Below, piece after piece: positions 17,723 through 26,534 of a stretch of 64,000 nt of DNA. Made by a program: the position numbers and the translations under genes. The stretch is from JAXLVB01 sp046329195 (lineage in GTDB: Bacteria; Bacteroidota; Bacteroidia; Cytophagales; Spirosomataceae). The number at the start of each line of letters is the position of its first letter. Position 1 is the first letter of the stretch. Under the pieces are notes generated by a model. It saw only the letters and a program-made list of their open reading frames with translations. It made no database searches and had not been told where the DNA came from. The stretch covers positions 1,302,001 through 1,366,000 of the forward strand of contig JAXLVB010000001.1 in the NCBI GenBank assembly GCA_046329195.1. Reading direction: 5' to 3'.

Positions 17723-18181
17723 TTAAACGGCGGGGTTGGTGTTTTCGAGCGATAGGATTTTTTCACGGAGTGCTTGCGGAACTGGTGCTTTTTTGAGGGC
17801 TTGATAATCATAACAAACGAGCCGAGCGATACCTTCGGCAGCAATGCGCTGGTGCCGTTGGCTCACTACAATGTGGTGCATCTGATACCCAAACTCATTG
17901 ATGGTTTCGGGCAGGATACGAGCGCCTACCAACACGGTGTCAGGATACGTAACGGGCAGCTTGTATTTGCACGTAGATTCCGCCAAAATAGGCCCTATGC
18001 CATTGCCTCCCCGAAAGTCCATAAAGCCGATTTGGTTGAAATAGTTGATACGAGCCGTCTCAAACCATCGCAGATAGACGGTGTTGTTGACGTGCTGGGC
18101 CGCATCCATGTCGCCCCATTGTACTTTTAGTTCTACTACCGAAGGATAGTTGGCAAGGAGTTGCTGAATAACGTTTTCCAT
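17723..18181 (-). CDS. Acyl-CoA thioesterase, 4HBT hotdog family
   Basis: A 152-aa single hotdog-fold protein expected to hydrolyse acyl-CoA thioesters in the cytoplasm. The active-site helix segment reads WGDMDAAQHVNNTVYLRW, with the catalytic Asp in GDMD and the family His-x-Asn pair. Later segments (YPDTVLVGARI, GIARLVCYD) match the beta-sheet half of the fold. It starts 12 bases after the stop of the M28 gene, so the two may be co-transcribed. The chain-length specificity is not visible. Confidence 0.88.
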   Translation of the reverse strand: MENVIQQLLANYPSVVELKVQWGDMDAAQHVNNTVYLRWFETARINYFNQIGFMDFRGGNGIGPILAESTCKYKLPVTYPDTVLVGARILPETINEFGYQMHHIVVSQRHQRIAAEGIARLVCYDYQALKKAPVPQALREKILSLENTNPAV

Positions 18182-18193
18182 GAGGCCGGCGGA

Positions 18194-19216
18194 TTATTCT
18201 TGCTGGTATAGAACTTGTAATACAGTTTGACCCACAGCCTTGAGGGTTGGTCGGTCAATGAGCTGCATGTTGTCAAGGTGGGTATGGTGATAGTCGCCAA
18301 ACACTTTGTCGGGATGGGTAGTGTTGTACTCAATGATGTCCACCATCGGAATCTTAGCGATTTCGTTGACGGCACTGTGGTCGTCGGTGATACCGCCAGT
18401 TTCTTGGTCAATAAAAAAGGTATTGTACCCAAGTTTGCTAGCTATTTTCCAGATTTGGTTGGTGACCTCACCCGCATACATCATGGAGGTACCTTCTTTG
18501 GTAAAGTGGGCGTTTTTGCCTCCCACCATATCCAACAAAATGCCGAAATAAGCTGAATAATTAGGTTTATGTAAGTTTTTGACCCAATACTGTGAGCCTA
18601 AGCACCAAAATTTGCCCGAGGGGTCATCGTTAGAGTTTTCGGGTGCGCCGTAGTCTTCTACATCAAAAAAGATAACATCTACCCCCACATTGGGTTTTTG
18701 AACGTTTGCTTGGATGGTTCTGACCAATTCGAGCAGAACCCCAATGCCACTGGCACCGTCGTTGGCAGCATCAAAGGGCTTTTTCTGATAAGTAGTTGAG
18801 TCTTTATCGGCAAAGGGGCGGGTGTCCCAATGGGCGGCTAACAAAATTCGTTTAGAGGCAGTTGGGTTAATGCTGCCAATGATGTTGCGTGCTTGCAGAG
18901 ACGTACCGTTATAGGCTTTGGCTGTAAAAGACTGCACCGTGACTTCTGCCCCAAACTGCTTGAGCTTGGCAATGAGCCAGTCGCCACAGGCTCGATGTGC
19001 TGCCGAATTGGGTACACGAGGGCCAAAATCTACCTGTTTTTGCACATAAGCATACGCCGAGTCAGCATTAAAGGCAGGTGCAGCGGCAAGTGGGGCTTCG
19101 TCGGTTGTAGCTTCAGCCGAAGTGTGGGGCTTTTCGCAGGATTTGAAAAAATAAGCCCCTATTGGCAGTACAAAAACTACTAACAAGCCAATGGCAATGA
19201 GTTGAGAACGCTTCAT
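18194..19216 (-). CDS. Secreted M28-family zinc enzyme, glutaminyl-peptide cyclotransferase-like
   Basis: A 340-aa protein with an N-terminal membrane-anchor or signal segment (IAIGLLVVFVLPIGAYFF) followed shortly by Cys (FKSCEKP), which could be a lipoprotein-like site. The M28 core has the zinc ligands in LLAAHWDTRPFAD, DAANDGASGIG, FFDVEDYGAPE and ITDDHSAVNEI. The WCLGSQYW segment resembles the Bacteroidota type of glutaminyl cyclase, which converts N-terminal Gln to pyroglutamate on exported proteins. An aminopeptidase role cannot be excluded. ATG 19216 is chosen because the longer open frame (to 19318) overlaps cysS and lacks signal-peptide logic. Confidence 0.8.
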   Translation of the reverse strand: MKRSQLIAIGLLVVFVLPIGAYFFKSCEKPHTSAEATTDEAPLAAAPAFNADSAYAYVQKQVDFGPRVPNSAAHRACGDWLIAKLKQFGAEVTVQSFTAKAYNGTSLQARNIIGSINPTASKRILLAAHWDTRPFADKDSTTYQKKPFDAANDGASGIGVLLELVRTIQANVQKPNVGVDVIFFDVEDYGAPENSNDDPSGKFWCLGSQYWVKNLHKPNYSAYFGILLDMVGGKNAHFTKEGTSMMYAGEVTNQIWKIASKLGYNTFFIDQETGGITDDHSAVNEIAKIPMVDIIEYNTTHPDKVFGDYHHTHLDNMQLIDRPTLKAVGQTVLQVLYQQE

Positions 19217-19295
19217 GGATGTATAGAAAACTATTCCGTAAAAAATACATTCGGTGTATTCTTCTTGGTACAAAATACTAAACGCTACCTTTGGG

Positions 19296-20786
19296 CTACT
19301 CTTCGTACGCCCAGTCAATCCGGTGCTTCATATCTTTGATAACCAGTCCGTTAGATTTGAAATACGAACGAATTTCGTCCACTTTATCGTATTGCTGGTT
19401 CGCCTTATACTCCTTGTAAAGGCTGAGTAGCCCTGTCAGCAAGCCTTCATGGTTTTCGTTGCGTTCTTCTTGAAGCCCCAAGATACTTTCGGTGAACTGG
19501 ACAAAGGCGGTTTGTAACAAGGCAAACGTTTCAGCTCCTAACTGTGCAGGTTGGAGCTGGTTCATGTACAATTGGTTGATTTTCTTTAACAAAGTAAACA
19601 AGTTGGCAATCGTAACGGCAGTGTTAAGGTCGTCGTTCATGCCATCGTAGCAGCCCTGAATCGCTTTATTGATTTCTTGGATATGTTTGTCGTCGGGTTG
19701 TACTTCGTCGGCAGCTTGATAGGTCAGACCTTTGATAATCCGTAAGCCATTGATGAGTCGCTTGTAGCCTTTTTGGGCTGCTTTGAGGGCTTCGTTCGAG
19801 AAATCTAACGTACTGCGGTATTGCGATTGCAGCATGAAGAACCGCACCGTCATGGGGCTGTAGGCTTGCTCTAACAAGGGGTGTGAGCCAGCAAACAGTT
19901 CTGACGGGAGAAACGAGTTCCCAAGCGATTTAGACATTTTTTGGCCGTTTACGGTAAGCATGTTAGAGTGCATCCAATACTTAACGGGGTTTGTACCATT
20001 AATGCCTGTGCCTTGTGCGATTTCGCACTCGTGATGTGGAAACTTGAGATCAAAGCCTCCGCCATGAATATCAAACTGTGCGCCTAAGTATTTGGTACTC
20101 ATGCAAGTACACTCAAGGTGCCAGCCCGGAAAGCCCATCCCCCAAGGCGAAGGCCACTGCATGATGTGTTCGGGAGCTGCTTTTTTCCAAAGCGCAAAGT
20201 CGAGCGGATTACGCTTTTCGCCTACGCCATCAAGCTCTCGGGTTTCGGTGAGGAGGTCGTCAAGTACACGACCCGACAAAACGCCGTAGTTGCCGCCAGC
20301 TTCGTTGTACTTGCTGATGTCAAAATAAACCGAACCATTTGATTCATAGGCAAGTCCTTTGTCAATCAATGTTTTTACGCCTTCAATCTGCTCAATCAGG
20401 TGGCCGGTAGCGGTGGGCTCAATGCTGGGAGCCAAAAAGTTGAACTTTTCGAGAATCTGATGAAAATCGTTGGTATATCGCTGTACGATTTCCATGGGCT
20501 CCAGTTGTTCTAACTTAGCCATACGGCCAATTTTGTCTTCGCCTTCGTCGCCGTCGCCTACTAAGTGGCCTACATCGGTGATGTTGCGTACATAACGTAC
20601 CTTGTAGCCAATATGCTTGAGGTAGCGATAGAGCACGTCGAAAGTCAGAAAGGTACGAACATTGCCCAAATGCACATAGTTATAGACCGTAGGGCCGCAT
20701 ACGTACATGCCGACGTGAGGGGCGTTGATGGGTTCAAAAAGTTCCTTCTCTCTCGAAAGAGTATTGTAAAGTTTGAGGGCTTGCAT
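19296..20786 (-). CDS. cysS: Cysteinyl-tRNA synthetase
   Basis: Class I aminoacyl-tRNA synthetase charging tRNA-Cys. The 496-aa protein has the zinc/HIGH region MYVCGPTVYNYVHLGNVRTF (28-48), further zinc ligands in WHLECTCMS and FPHHECEIAQ, and the KMSKSLGN loop. Length is usual. Downstream, the M28 gene starts 79 bases later on the same strand. A good promoter candidate lies at 20912-20943, giving a leader of about 120 bases. Confidence 0.97.
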   Translation of the reverse strand: MQALKLYNTLSREKELFEPINAPHVGMYVCGPTVYNYVHLGNVRTFLTFDVLYRYLKHIGYKVRYVRNITDVGHLVGDGDEGEDKIGRMAKLEQLEPMEIVQRYTNDFHQILEKFNFLAPSIEPTATGHLIEQIEGVKTLIDKGLAYESNGSVYFDISKYNEAGGNYGVLSGRVLDDLLTETRELDGVGEKRNPLDFALWKKAAPEHIMQWPSPWGMGFPGWHLECTCMSTKYLGAQFDIHGGGFDLKFPHHECEIAQGTGINGTNPVKYWMHSNMLTVNGQKMSKSLGNSFLPSELFAGSHPLLEQAYSPMTVRFFMLQSQYRSTLDFSNEALKAAQKGYKRLINGLRIIKGLTYQAADEVQPDDKHIQEINKAIQGCYDGMNDDLNTAVTIANLFTLLKKINQLYMNQLQPAQLGAETFALLQTAFVQFTESILGLQEERNENHEGLLTGLLSLYKEYKANQQYDKVDEIRSYFKSNGLVIKDMKHRIDWAYEE

Positions 20787-20911
20787 AGAGTTGGGGAATA
20801 AATCAGAAAAAACGACCGACGTTAGACCTTCAAAGGGGTCTTGGAAGTAAGAATCAACAACAACATCGGCGGTTGGGGCGCATTAGAAGCAAAGAGACTT
20901 GATTGTGAGTG

Positions 20912-20943
20912 CAAAAGTAGTGATTTTGCCGTATTCAAGACAA
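20912..20943 (-). promoter_or_regulatory. Candidate cysS promoter
   Basis: On the minus strand TTG (20943-20941) is followed after 21 bases by TACTTTTG (20919-20912), an exact TAnnTTTG match with acceptable spacing for the Bacteroidota housekeeping sigma factor. It lies 126 bases upstream of the cysS ATG, with no other gene between. Confidence 0.5.
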
Positions 20944-21014
20944 GTTTTTGCTCAAAGTCGGCATTTACTTGCCAAACAACAATGCGTTAAAAAATCTTAA
21001 AAAACTGGTTTGTG

Positions 21015-21022
21015 TATCTTTG
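21015..21022 (+). promoter_or_regulatory. Candidate -7 element upstream of the 21055 gene
   Basis: TATCTTTG matches TAnnTTTG exactly and sits 33 bases before the ATG at 21055. No clear -33 TTTG is found at the right distance. Confidence 0.4.
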
Positions 21023-21054
21023 TTTGCGTATTTGCCTCCTTATGAATCCGTTTT

Positions 21055-21636
21055 ATGACACTACCTATGAGACAATTCTTCTTATTCTGGATGCTGCTGG
21101 GGGGGCAAATATGGGTACAGGCGCAGTCATTTAAAACGCCAATTTATCATGTCAAAATAGTAACTACTGAGGCAAAGCGCTTTTCGGGATATTTGTTTGA
21201 CGTAACCGATACGGATTTGGTTTGTAAGGAGTATGATGTACGGAGAGGGATGTCCACTTGGTCGTACACCATTCCGTTGACGAAGGTTAGGAAGATCATT
21301 GTACGGATAGAAAACAAAAACTCAGCGATTTGGAAGGGCGCCCTTGTGGGGGGCGTAACTACTGGATTTCTTGCTGCAAAATCGTTAGAAAAGTACCCCA
21401 CCAAAAGCCCTATATTATCGGGAGTGACCCTTACGTTTTCGGGCTTGGCAGGAGCTGGTATTGGTGGAGTAATGGGTGGTATGTTGGCTGGATTTCGCCG
21501 TAAAGTGATTAGAGTCACACAGCCTATCGAACATCCGGAAGGGCTACGCTTTCGCCTAATGCCCTATACTTACTTATATAACCTCGGCAATCGGAAGAAA
21601 CTGGTGAACCCGATTTTATCAGACGAAAGGAATTAG
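21055..21636 (+). CDS. Secreted or membrane protein of unknown function with glycine-zipper helices
   Basis: A 193-aa protein I do not recognise. The N-terminus looks like a signal peptide (FFLFWMLLGGQIWVQAQ; a second ATG at 21067 is equally possible). A beta-rich domain follows (about 25-85, with FSGYLFDVTDTDLVCKEY), resembling small Sm/SH3-like secreted folds often placed after signal peptides in Bacteroidota. Next come two glycine-rich hydrophobic stretches, GALVGGVTTGFLAA and GLAGAGIGGVMGGMLAGF, typical of glycine-zipper membrane segments, and then a basic C-terminal part. It is followed 42 bases later by the DUF1835 gene, which has its own promoter candidate. Confidence 0.7.
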   Translation: MTLPMRQFFLFWMLLGGQIWVQAQSFKTPIYHVKIVTTEAKRFSGYLFDVTDTDLVCKEYDVRRGMSTWSYTIPLTKVRKIIVRIENKNSAIWKGALVGGVTTGFLAAKSLEKYPTKSPILSGVTLTFSGLAGAGIGGVMGGMLAGFRRKVIRVTQPIEHPEGLRFRLMPYTYLYNLGNRKKLVNPILSDERN

Positions 21637-21651
21637 CCTTCAAGAAAGCAT

Positions 21652-21659
21652 TATATTTG
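21652..21659 (+). promoter_or_regulatory. Candidate -7 element for the DUF1835 gene
   Basis: TATATTTG, an exact TAnnTTTG match, lies 19 bases before the ATG at 21679, so the leader would be very short. A TTAG at 21633-21636 is a weak -33 candidate. Confidence 0.45.
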
Positions 21660-21678
21660 CCGTAATTTCAATCTAACC

Positions 21679-22425
21679 ATGATACACATCCTGAATGGAG
21701 ATGCCCTCTACTCGCAGTTGTTGGAGGCGGGCGTTGCAGACGAGTGCATCATCTGCCGAGAGTGTTTGGTTGATGGCCCTACACCGCAGGTGGATAGGGA
21801 GGCGTTCTGGACGGTTCGGGCAAATTACTTGGGTGAAACACCCGACGATAAGGCGTTTTATCATGCGTTTGTAAAGACCGAATTGGAGAAGATTCTGGCA
21901 CTTACCGCCACTAATGAGGTGAATGTATGGTTTGAAAATGACCTGTTTTGTCAAGTAAACCTGTGGTTTGTGCTTTCGTTACTGGCCCAATTGCCTCAAC
22001 TGCCTGTGGTCTATCGGGTTTTTCCTATAGATCGAGGCGGACAAACTTCTTGGAGAGGATTTGGCCGTGCTACTCCCGCTGATTTGCAACAGGCACTTGG
22101 GCAGAGAGTTCGCCTTGAAGAGTCAGACGTTCAATTGGGCTGCAAACTTTGGGAGGCGTATCGGCAAGGAGATGGTTTGGCATTGACCCAACTTTCAAAG
22201 ATTCCTACGGTTGGATTTGAGCAATTGCCAGCCGTAGTGCAAGCGCATTTGGAGCGCTTCCCTACTCATGGAATAGGGCGACCCGAACGAGTGCTAAAAG
22301 ACATTATGCAGACCAAAGGGCAAGATTTTGGGATTGTTTTTACAGAGTTTTTTAATCGAGAAGGCATCTATGGTTTTGGTGATTCGCAAGTGAAAAAGTT
22401 GTATGATCAATTGCTGAGTACGTAG
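21679..22425 (+). CDS. DUF1835 domain-containing protein
   Basis: A 248-aa cytoplasmic protein beginning MIHILNGDAL with CRECLVDGP near residues 26-34, which is characteristic of the DUF1835 family. An internal VWFENDLFCQVNLWF segment also fits. The C-terminal half (about 150-245) is helical and reads like the companion DUF3658-type region, with RPERVLKDIM and FNREGIYGFGDSQVKKLY. Function is unknown for the family. It lies 41 bases before a GNAT-like gene on the same strand and may be co-transcribed with it. Confidence 0.75.
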   Translation: MIHILNGDALYSQLLEAGVADECIICRECLVDGPTPQVDREAFWTVRANYLGETPDDKAFYHAFVKTELEKILALTATNEVNVWFENDLFCQVNLWFVLSLLAQLPQLPVVYRVFPIDRGGQTSWRGFGRATPADLQQALGQRVRLEESDVQLGCKLWEAYRQGDGLALTQLSKIPTVGFEQLPAVVQAHLERFPTHGIGRPERVLKDIMQTKGQDFGIVFTEFFNREGIYGFGDSQVKKLYDQLLST

Positions 22426-22466
22426 CCTTGTGCTGTGATAATACATAGTTGACAAAACGAAGATTC

Positions 22467-23645
22467 ATGAAATTAGTAGAAGTAGGAAGTAATAAGGCGT
22501 ACAAGCAGGAGTTTTTACTCTTCCCCGTTCGTTTATACAAAGACGATGCGAACTGGATCCGGCCTTTGGACCAAGATATTGAGGCGGTATTTGACCCCCA
22601 GAAAAACAAATACTTTTCGCATGGCGAAGCTATTCGATGGATTTTGCAAGATGAGTCAGGGCAGACCATCGGGCGGGTAGCAGCGTTTATTGATCATGAA
22701 AAAGCACATAAAGAAGAACAGCCTACGGGTGGGATGGGCTTTTTTGAGTGCATCGAAAACCAAGACGCTGCCTTTGTGCTGTTTGATGCCTGCCTGCAAT
22801 GGCTCAAAAGCAAAGGTATGGAGGCGATGGATGGGCCTATCAATTTTGGCGAACGAGACAGTTGGTGGGGCCTGATGATAAAGGGTTGGAATTACGAACC
22901 TACCTACAAAATGCCTTGGACCAAACCCTACTACATAGCGTTTTTTGAAAACTACGGTTTTCAAGACTACTTTCAGCAGTTTGTGTATGTGGCACCGATT
23001 CGGGATGTGGTTGTTAGTCAGGCGGTTGAAGAGAAAGCTCGACGGATTTATGAAAACCCAGAGTATGTGTTTCGTTCTATCGAAAAACGCAATTTACCCA
23101 AATACGCCGAAGATTTTCGACAGATTTACAACGAAGCATGGGCGAAGTTTCCGGGGGTAAAAGAGATGACCGAGACGCAAGCCAAGAGCTTGGTCAATAC
23201 GATGAAGCCTATTATTGACGAACAATTGATTTGGTTTGCTTACACAACTACGGGTCGGCCTATTGCCTTTTTTATTGTGATTCCAGACCTGAACCAGATT
23301 GTGAAGCACCTCAACGGGCAGTTTAACTGGTGGGCTAAAATCAAATTTTTGCTTTTGATGCTCAGAGGGGTGATAGACCGAACTTGTGGGCTGATTTTTG
23401 GTGTAGTGCCTGATTTTCAGGGGAAAGGCTTAGAGTCGGCTATTGCTTTGCGGTTTAGAGACGAAGGGCGCACTAATCCACATTATCCATACAATTCGAT
23501 TGACTTCAACTGGGTGGGTGACTTTAATCCTAAAATGGTACGGTTCTCGTCCCAATTAGGTACACAGCTCGAAAAGGTATTTGTCACGTACCGTTATTTA
23601 TTTGACCGCACCAAGGAGTTTAAGCGATGCCCACGAGTGGGGTAG
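22467..23645 (+). CDS. GNAT-fold N-acetyltransferase-like protein (hypothetical)
   Basis: A 392-aa cytoplasmic protein of a type common in Bacteroidota. The N-terminus has the conserved-looking FPVRLYKDDANWIRPLDQDI and NKYFSHGEAIRWIL, then GRVAAFIDHEKAH and GFFECIENQDAAFVLFDACL, compatible with a GNAT acetyl-CoA fold. The C-terminal half has a second GNAT-like region (GVVPDFQGKGLESAIALRF), where QGKGLE resembles the acetyl-CoA pyrophosphate loop. Substrate unknown. ATG 22467 is preferred over a TTG at 22449. Confidence 0.65.
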   Translation: MKLVEVGSNKAYKQEFLLFPVRLYKDDANWIRPLDQDIEAVFDPQKNKYFSHGEAIRWILQDESGQTIGRVAAFIDHEKAHKEEQPTGGMGFFECIENQDAAFVLFDACLQWLKSKGMEAMDGPINFGERDSWWGLMIKGWNYEPTYKMPWTKPYYIAFFENYGFQDYFQQFVYVAPIRDVVVSQAVEEKARRIYENPEYVFRSIEKRNLPKYAEDFRQIYNEAWAKFPGVKEMTETQAKSLVNTMKPIIDEQLIWFAYTTTGRPIAFFIVIPDLNQIVKHLNGQFNWWAKIKFLLLMLRGVIDRTCGLIFGVVPDFQGKGLESAIALRFRDEGRTNPHYPYNSIDFNWVGDFNPKMVRFSSQLGTQLEKVFVTYRYLFDRTKEFKRCPRVG

Positions 23646-23738
23646 GGGCGGTTAAAGAGTAGAGTGAAAAAGTTAAAAGTGTAAAGGTCAGAGGGAAGGG
23701 GGGAGTGAAAAGGGTAGCTTAGTAGAAAACAATGATGT

Positions 23739-24413
23739 ATGAAAATTGGCTTATTGCTGTTTCCGAATTTTACACAACTTGACCTTACGGGGCCGTACGA
23801 GGTGTTCTCTCGGGCTCCTGAAGCACAAGTATATTTGATAGCGAAAAATAGAGAGCCTGTTTGCAGCGAGAAAACACTTTCTATTTTGCCTACCGCTACC
23901 TTTGCCGATTGTCCTCTGCTTGATATTCTGTGTGTACCCGGAGGCCCTGGCGTGGGTGATGTAATGACCGACCCCGAAACATTGGCTTTTTTGCAAGTAC
24001 AGGCTGCACAAGCACGTTATGTGACGTCGGTTTGTACGGGAGCCTTGATTTTGGCAGCAGCAGGCTTGTTAGATGGCTATAAAGCCACTACGCATTGGCT
24101 ATCGTTAGAGCTATTGAGGATGTTCCCAGCAGTAGAAGTGCTGGAGCAGCGAGTGGTGCAAGACCGAAATCGGTTTACAGGCGGTGGCGTGACAGCTGGG
24201 ATAGATTTTGGATTGAGCGTAGTAGCGGCCATTTATGGCGACGAAGTGGCACAACGCATACAACTTTCTATCGAATATGACCCTGCACCGCCGTTTGATG
24301 CTGGTTCACCTCACAAAGCACCGCCATCAGCAGTAGCGTACTTTTCGGCGCAGTTTGCAGTACACCAAGAAAGGCGCAAACAGATTATTGAGCAGCTACT
24401 GAGTAAGAGTTAA
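23739..24413 (+). CDS. DJ-1/PfpI family protein, isonitrile-hydratase-like
   Basis: A 224-aa single-domain DJ-1/PfpI (class I glutamine amidotransferase-like) protein. The fold is visible as IGLLLFPNFTQLDLTGPYEV at the start, VPGGPGVGD, the nucleophile elbow VTSVCTGALILAAAGLLDG with its Cys, and TTHWLS just after. The combination VCTGALIL plus TTHW and the acidic D-L-x-G-P-Y-E segment resemble cyclohexyl-isocyanide hydratases rather than proteases or chaperones, but the substrate is inferred. A purine-rich 93-base stretch separates it from the upstream gene. It converges with the NeuD-like gene. Confidence 0.8.
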   Translation: MKIGLLLFPNFTQLDLTGPYEVFSRAPEAQVYLIAKNREPVCSEKTLSILPTATFADCPLLDILCVPGGPGVGDVMTDPETLAFLQVQAAQARYVTSVCTGALILAAAGLLDGYKATTHWLSLELLRMFPAVEVLEQRVVQDRNRFTGGGVTAGIDFGLSVVAAIYGDEVAQRIQLSIEYDPAPPFDAGSPHKAPPSAVAYFSAQFAVHQERRKQIIEQLLSKS

Positions 24414-24454
24414 GCTTCCCCTAGGGCAAGCTCTAACCTTTCACACATTAGTCT

Positions 24455-25087
24455 TTACACCTTCTTAGCCGGATTCCCAAACACCCTTGCTCCGTCGGGA
24501 ACGCTCTCGACCACCACCGACCCCATCCCGACCATGGCGCCTTCGCCAATGGTGACTCCCGCTACAATCACCGCACCGGCGCCAATAAATGCTTCGGCCT
24601 CTACTTTAACGCCCGAGCCTATAATGCTACCTGCTCCAAGCTGGGCAAAATCACCGATTTCGGCACTGGTGTCAATGACAACTCGGGTATTTACTACACA
24701 ATGATTGCCCAATTTTACAAAAGGATTCAGCACGGCTCCTGCACCAATCAGATTGCCGTGCCCAATGGCAGCAGTCTCGGCAATTACGGCGGTGTTATGT
24801 ATTGCATTGACGGGCATCACATGCCTCCGTTCTTTGAGCATTTCGACCAAATTCTGCCGTTCAATCAACCCTTCGGCTGCCACAAACGCCTCGCATTTTT
24901 TACCGATGAGTTTAGTGAAACCCTCGTCTTCGGGGCTACCCAGCACGACAACTTCGCCGATTTCGGTTTGATGAAGTTCTTCGTTTTCGTCTAAAAAGCC
25001 ATAAACAACGACCTTATTGCGTTCAAAAATATCAAGAGCTGTTTTACCTAAGTTTCCTGCTCCAAGAATAAGGACTGGGTTTTCCAT
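24455..25087 (-). CDS. NeuD-type acyltransferase with left-handed beta-helix
   Basis: A 210-aa protein with an N-terminal Rossmann-like sugar-nucleotide domain (VLILGAGNLGKTALDIF) and a C-terminal left-handed beta-helix made of hexapeptide repeats (for example AAIGHGNLIGAGAVLNPF and IGDFAQLGAGSIIGSGVKV). It ends in the family-typical GARVFGNPAKKV. NeuD/PglD-like enzymes acetylate surface-sugar precursors. No polysaccharide cluster is present here, so its substrate is unclear. It sits 21 bases downstream of the M14 carboxypeptidase gene on the same strand. Confidence 0.85.
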   Translation of the reverse strand: MENPVLILGAGNLGKTALDIFERNKVVVYGFLDENEELHQTEIGEVVVLGSPEDEGFTKLIGKKCEAFVAAEGLIERQNLVEMLKERRHVMPVNAIHNTAVIAETAAIGHGNLIGAGAVLNPFVKLGNHCVVNTRVVIDTSAEIGDFAQLGAGSIIGSGVKVEAEAFIGAGAVIVAGVTIGEGAMVGMGSVVVESVPDGARVFGNPAKKV

Positions 25088-25108
25088 GCGTTTTGTTGAA
25101 GTGATTAT

Positions 25109-26368
25109 CTAATTTCCTTTGGTTAACACACCGTTTTTGATGGTATAGACTACTTGTCCGTCTTTTTTGAGGGTAAAATCTGCTTTAAGGCCCATTCGGA
25201 GGTCTTCTGTGGTTTCGAGGATTAGACCCGTGGCATCGAGCTCGTCGGTACCAAAAAAAGTGGACAAATCGCCCATGTCTTCTACCACTCCCTTAACGAA
25301 CCACTTGGGTGGTAAGTTCATCGGTAGTTCGTTTCGGTTGATACCCACATCCATTTTGATGCTCTGGCCGTTGCGTTGAACGGTGGCATTTCGGATGAGT
25401 AAATCGAAAATAGAGCGACCATTTTCTGGGATTTTTTCGTAAGCAGCAATATCTTCTTTGACTAATGTGTTGGTAGCAATGGCCTGTAAGCCAGACAAAA
25501 TAGCAACATAGTTAAGCTTACGGATGTACATTTTTTCGGGGTCATTTTTGTATCCACCCGATTCAATCAATACCAACGAAGTACCCCATTTCTGAATATT
25601 ATCGCCAAAAGCCCGAGGCTCATGTTCGTCTGAGTAACGAGCCACTTGGTTAGGGATAAACTTTTGAAGCTCACGGTTCATGTTGATAATCAGCTGCATA
25701 GAGCGGCGGCGCACGTCGTTGAGCGAGCGGGCAAAGTCATAAGCAGTAGCTAAAAACGAAATAGTAGCCAGATGACCCGTTGGCCCTGCCGAGTAGCGAG
25801 GCGACTGATCGTGGAGGTTAAAGCCAAACGTTGGCTTGAGGGTGTTTTGGAGCTGCTTCAAAAGCCGCCCTTCGGGGGTTTGGAGGCGGAGTGCATCCCG
25901 ATTCATATCAATGTCTAAAGCGGTGCGGCGTTTGTAAACCTCGGCGCCGTCGGGATTGAGCATGGGTACAAAATATAGCGTGGTATTGTCCAAGATTTGT
26001 TTCCGAAGGGCATCAAATTCATCGCCCGACTGGTTAAAAAAATTAAACATATCAAAGATGGCCATCGTGGCGGTAGGCTCGTCGCCGTGCATCTGCGACC
26101 ACAGCAACACCGTAGTTTTGCCTTTGCCTAGCTTAATCATCGAGATAGAACGACCTTCAAACGATTGACCCACCACACTGACTTGGTATTGAGAGCGGGC
26201 TTTGAGTTGTTCGATGAGGGGCAAGATGTCAGCTTGCTTGAAGCGACGCTCTTTGAGGGTAGTTTCTTTGAACTGGTCGTGGGTGTCGTGTAAACGACGG
26301 GCGAGGTCTTGGGCAAAAACAGGAGAAGTCATTGCAGCAAATAATATCCAACAATAGAGTGATTTCAA
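25109..26368 (-). CDS. Secreted M14-family zinc carboxypeptidase
   Basis: A 419-aa protein with a signal peptide (WILFAAMTSPVFAQ). The M14 core has the zinc ligands in LLWSQMHGDEPTATMA (H-x-x-E), substrate-binding DMNRDALRL and a third His in FNLHDQSPRYS. A likely catalytic Glu is in SLVLIESGGYKNDPE. A roughly 130-residue C-terminal domain of beta character follows. It probably acts in the periplasm or outside on peptides or cell-wall fragments. Start ATG at 26368. Confidence 0.88.
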   Translation of the reverse strand: MKSLYCWILFAAMTSPVFAQDLARRLHDTHDQFKETTLKERRFKQADILPLIEQLKARSQYQVSVVGQSFEGRSISMIKLGKGKTTVLLWSQMHGDEPTATMAIFDMFNFFNQSGDEFDALRKQILDNTTLYFVPMLNPDGAEVYKRRTALDIDMNRDALRLQTPEGRLLKQLQNTLKPTFGFNLHDQSPRYSAGPTGHLATISFLATAYDFARSLNDVRRRSMQLIINMNRELQKFIPNQVARYSDEHEPRAFGDNIQKWGTSLVLIESGGYKNDPEKMYIRKLNYVAILSGLQAIATNTLVKEDIAAYEKIPENGRSIFDLLIRNATVQRNGQSIKMDVGINRNELPMNLPPKWFVKGVVEDMGDLSTFFGTDELDATGLILETTEDLRMGLKADFTLKKDGQVVYTIKNGVLTKGN

Positions 26369-26534
26369 GGCATGTATGGGTTAGAAGGTTCAAAGGAATT
26401 GTGGTGGCTACTTGGTTAGAACCAACAATAAAATCTGGCTTTTGCGAGGCCTGTTGACACAAAAAATAACCTGATAATGAACAGCTTAGAAAACTGCTGC
26501 TTGTGATAATACCAATCGTCTGAACAAATTTCCC

